Source of the DNA: an uncultured Thalassotalea sp.
GTDB lineage: Bacteria > Pseudomonadota > Gammaproteobacteria > Enterobacterales > Alteromonadaceae
Reading direction: 5' to 3'
DNA length: 64,000 nt
NCBI GenBank assembly: GCA_947502355.1
Contig: CANMZP010000004.1
Coordinates: 62,001-126,000 of the forward strand
Shown piece after piece: positions 62,776 to 64,000 of this stretch. The notes below the pieces were generated by a model. That model was not told the DNA's origin. It did not search any database and saw only the letters and a list, made by a program, of their open reading frames with translations. The stretch's first letter is position 1. Every line of letters begins with the position of its first letter. Made by a program: the position numbers and the translations under genes.

Positions 62776-64000
62776 CTATTCACTTTTCAACTGGCTTTGG
62801 TTTAACTGGTTTTGGGTTGGCTTGATTGGGCGTTGTGGTTGTTGTATCTGTTGAGTGAGTTTCGGCTCAGTGGCACTGATGCTTGGGTTTATCTCACTAA
62901 ACTTGCCACCCATGGCTAAATGCAGGTCAATACGGTTTTGAATTAATTGGTTTTTTAATTGCACTAACGAGGTCTGCGAATCAAATGCTCGGCGTTGCGA
63001 TTCCAACACGGTTGTGTATTCCACCAGACCTTTTAAATACTGGTTAAACGATAATTCTTCCGCGGCTTTAGCATTGTCTCTGGCAGAAACAATATATTGA
63101 TATTGTTCCAAAAGGGCGTGGTGGTTGCTTATCGCATTTTCCACATCCGCAAACGCTTGGTGTACATCTTCTAAGTATTGCTGTTCTTGCTGCTCGACCG
63201 CCAGTTTGGCTTGTTCTTCGAGTGCTTCAAGGCGACCGGCATTAAAGATAGGGGTGGAAATATTGCCAATTAATGACCATGCCAAAGAGTTACCACTGAG
63301 CAAATCATCAAGTTGGTCAGAGCTGTCTCCGGTGCTGGCTGTTAAGGCAATGCGAGGAAAGCGATTTTTATGGGCAATGGCTAAACTGGCATCACCAGCG
63401 AGTAATTGATACCAACTGGCATTTAAATCAAAACGATTGCTGATCATTTCAGAAGGCAAACTGGTACTCAGCTCGGCGGTAATAAGCGGTAAAGGCTCAT
63501 TATTAGCAACGCTGGCTTTTGGGTATTGACCGATTAATAGCTCAAGATCACGTTTGGCTTCAATGACCACTTGCTGTTGCGAAGCAAAACGCGCCTGCTC
63601 ACTGCTTAAATTGTTTTGCGTTAAGTACACATCAAGTGCACCACTTAGGCCAAGTTGGTACGAAGAATTGATGATATCAAAATCTTTACCTAGGTTTTTT
63701 GCGCGCTGTTGGTACAAGGCCAGTAATTGTTCAGCGGTACTTAAATTAAACCAGGCTTTAGATATATTGGCGGCCAATTGTTCTCGTTGATAAAAATATT
63801 CTGCTTTCGCCGATAAATACGATAAGTTGGCACGTTGTTGTTCGTCAGACAATCGACCCCAGATATCCAGTTCATAACTGGCCTGTAAACTGATGTCGGC
63901 ATTATTTTCATACGTTGCATCATCAAATAAAGGGCGTTTATTGCGTGATTGACTTGCCGATAAGGTGATCTCAGGCCAGTCGGTTGCTTCACTTTGCAGC
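62776..64000 (-). CDS. TolC/OprM-type outer-membrane factor (5' end outside window)
   Basis: Partial. The two-repeat helical barrel channel of the tripartite efflux system; conserved FNAGRLEALEEQAKLA, AFADVENAISNH and EYTTVLESQR segments are visible. The frame stays open to the window edge: upstream of the TTG at 63852 it continues as SYELDIWGRLSDEQQRANL, the family's typical ELDxWGR segment, so that TTG is not the start. The C-terminus has a Gln/Pro-rich tail (about QQIQQPQRPIKPTQNQLNQS). Followed by the adaptor and pump genes. Confidence 0.92.
   Translation of the reverse strand, partial: LQSEATDWPEITLSASQSRNKRPLFDDATYENNADISLQASYELDIWGRLSDEQQRANLSYLSAKAEYFYQREQLAANISKAWFNLSTAEQLLALYQQRAKNLGKDFDIINSSYQLGLSGALDVYLTQNNLSSEQARFASQQQVVIEAKRDLELLIGQYPKASVANNEPLPLITAELSTSLPSEMISNRFDLNASWYQLLAGDASLAIAHKNRFPRIALTASTGDSSDQLDDLLSGNSLAWSLIGNISTPIFNAGRLEALEEQAKLAVEQQEQQYLEDVHQAFADVENAISNHHALLEQYQYIVSARDNAKAAEELSFNQYLKGLVEYTTVLESQRRAFDSQTSLVQLKNQLIQNRIDLHLAMGGKFSEINPSISATEPKLTQQIQQPQRPIKPTQNQLNQSQLKSE

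Noticed and set aside
63741-63992. 83-aa minus-strand ORF at the right edge
   Set aside because: Shadow frame; the outer-membrane-factor frame itself continues to the window edge with family-typical sequence.

Overview
The window reads as one stretch of a gammaproteobacterial chromosome, most likely a marine Alteromonadales (Colwelliaceae/Thalassotalea-like). That placement is inference from gene order and families: the rsmD / ftsY-ftsE-ftsX / rpoH block, yjaG, efpL (the YeiP-type EF-P paralogue), srkA-dsbA, a DeoR-type regulator with glmS, the HutF/HutG histidine route and a secreted Cys-type sulfatase, in moderately AT-rich DNA. I see no tRNA, rRNA, CRISPR array, prophage or complete IS.

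Layout. 1-4.6 kb: a gamma-butyrobetaine dioxygenase-like gene with an apparent frameshift, an aldehyde dehydrogenase, and a GAF-GGDEF-EAL protein with a degenerate EAL motif. 5-9.9 kb: rpoH, ftsX, ftsE, ftsY and divergent rsmD. 9.9-13.2 kb: dodecin, yjaG, and a Pho-box-preceded DUF47-pit phosphate uptake operon. 13.2-16.4 kb: an 864-residue coiled-coil protein with an exact 85-residue internal period, and a small helical protein. 16.6-22 kb: M61 peptidase, VF530-type protein, peroxiredoxin-glutaredoxin hybrid, an FGE-fold protein without catalytic cysteines, HIT protein, nitroreductase.

22-29.8 kb looks like a branched or sterol-like acyl-CoA catabolic island: SCP2-type thiolase and MFE2-type dehydrogenase operon, divergent AraC regulator, VOC protein, an HSL-type hydrolase whose nucleophile is replaced, a CaiB/alpha-methylacyl-CoA racemase, and two head-to-head gene relics (acyl-CoA ligase 3' end and AraC 3' end) fused by an apparent deletion. 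29.8-34.9 kb: efpL, a 52-bp tandem array with five full copies, an MBL-fold hydrolase, a YqhD-like alcohol dehydrogenase, an orphan MSHA-like pilin, and a CNNM/CBS protein. 35-42.7 kb: a monooxygenase/nitroreductase pair, an MFP-RND efflux pair and a glutamate-synthase-like FMN protein.

42.78-43.51 kb is the most unusual segment: about 725 bp bounded by long inverted repeats sharing a perfect 24-bp core. It encloses a small lipoprotein gene whose stop codon lies 3 nt before an attC-like imperfect palindrome, so it looks like an integron-type cassette inside a MITE-like unit. Beyond it are a sulfatase with a divergent GAF-LuxR regulator and a perfect palindrome between them; VOC plus FMN reductase; glmS with its DeoR-type regulator; hutG-hutF behind a perfect HutC-type operator; ccoG; srkA-dsbA; a VTT membrane protein with a secreted nuclease; an SSB-like protein made of two OB folds; and an RND-MFP-OMF tripartite efflux operon cut by the window end.
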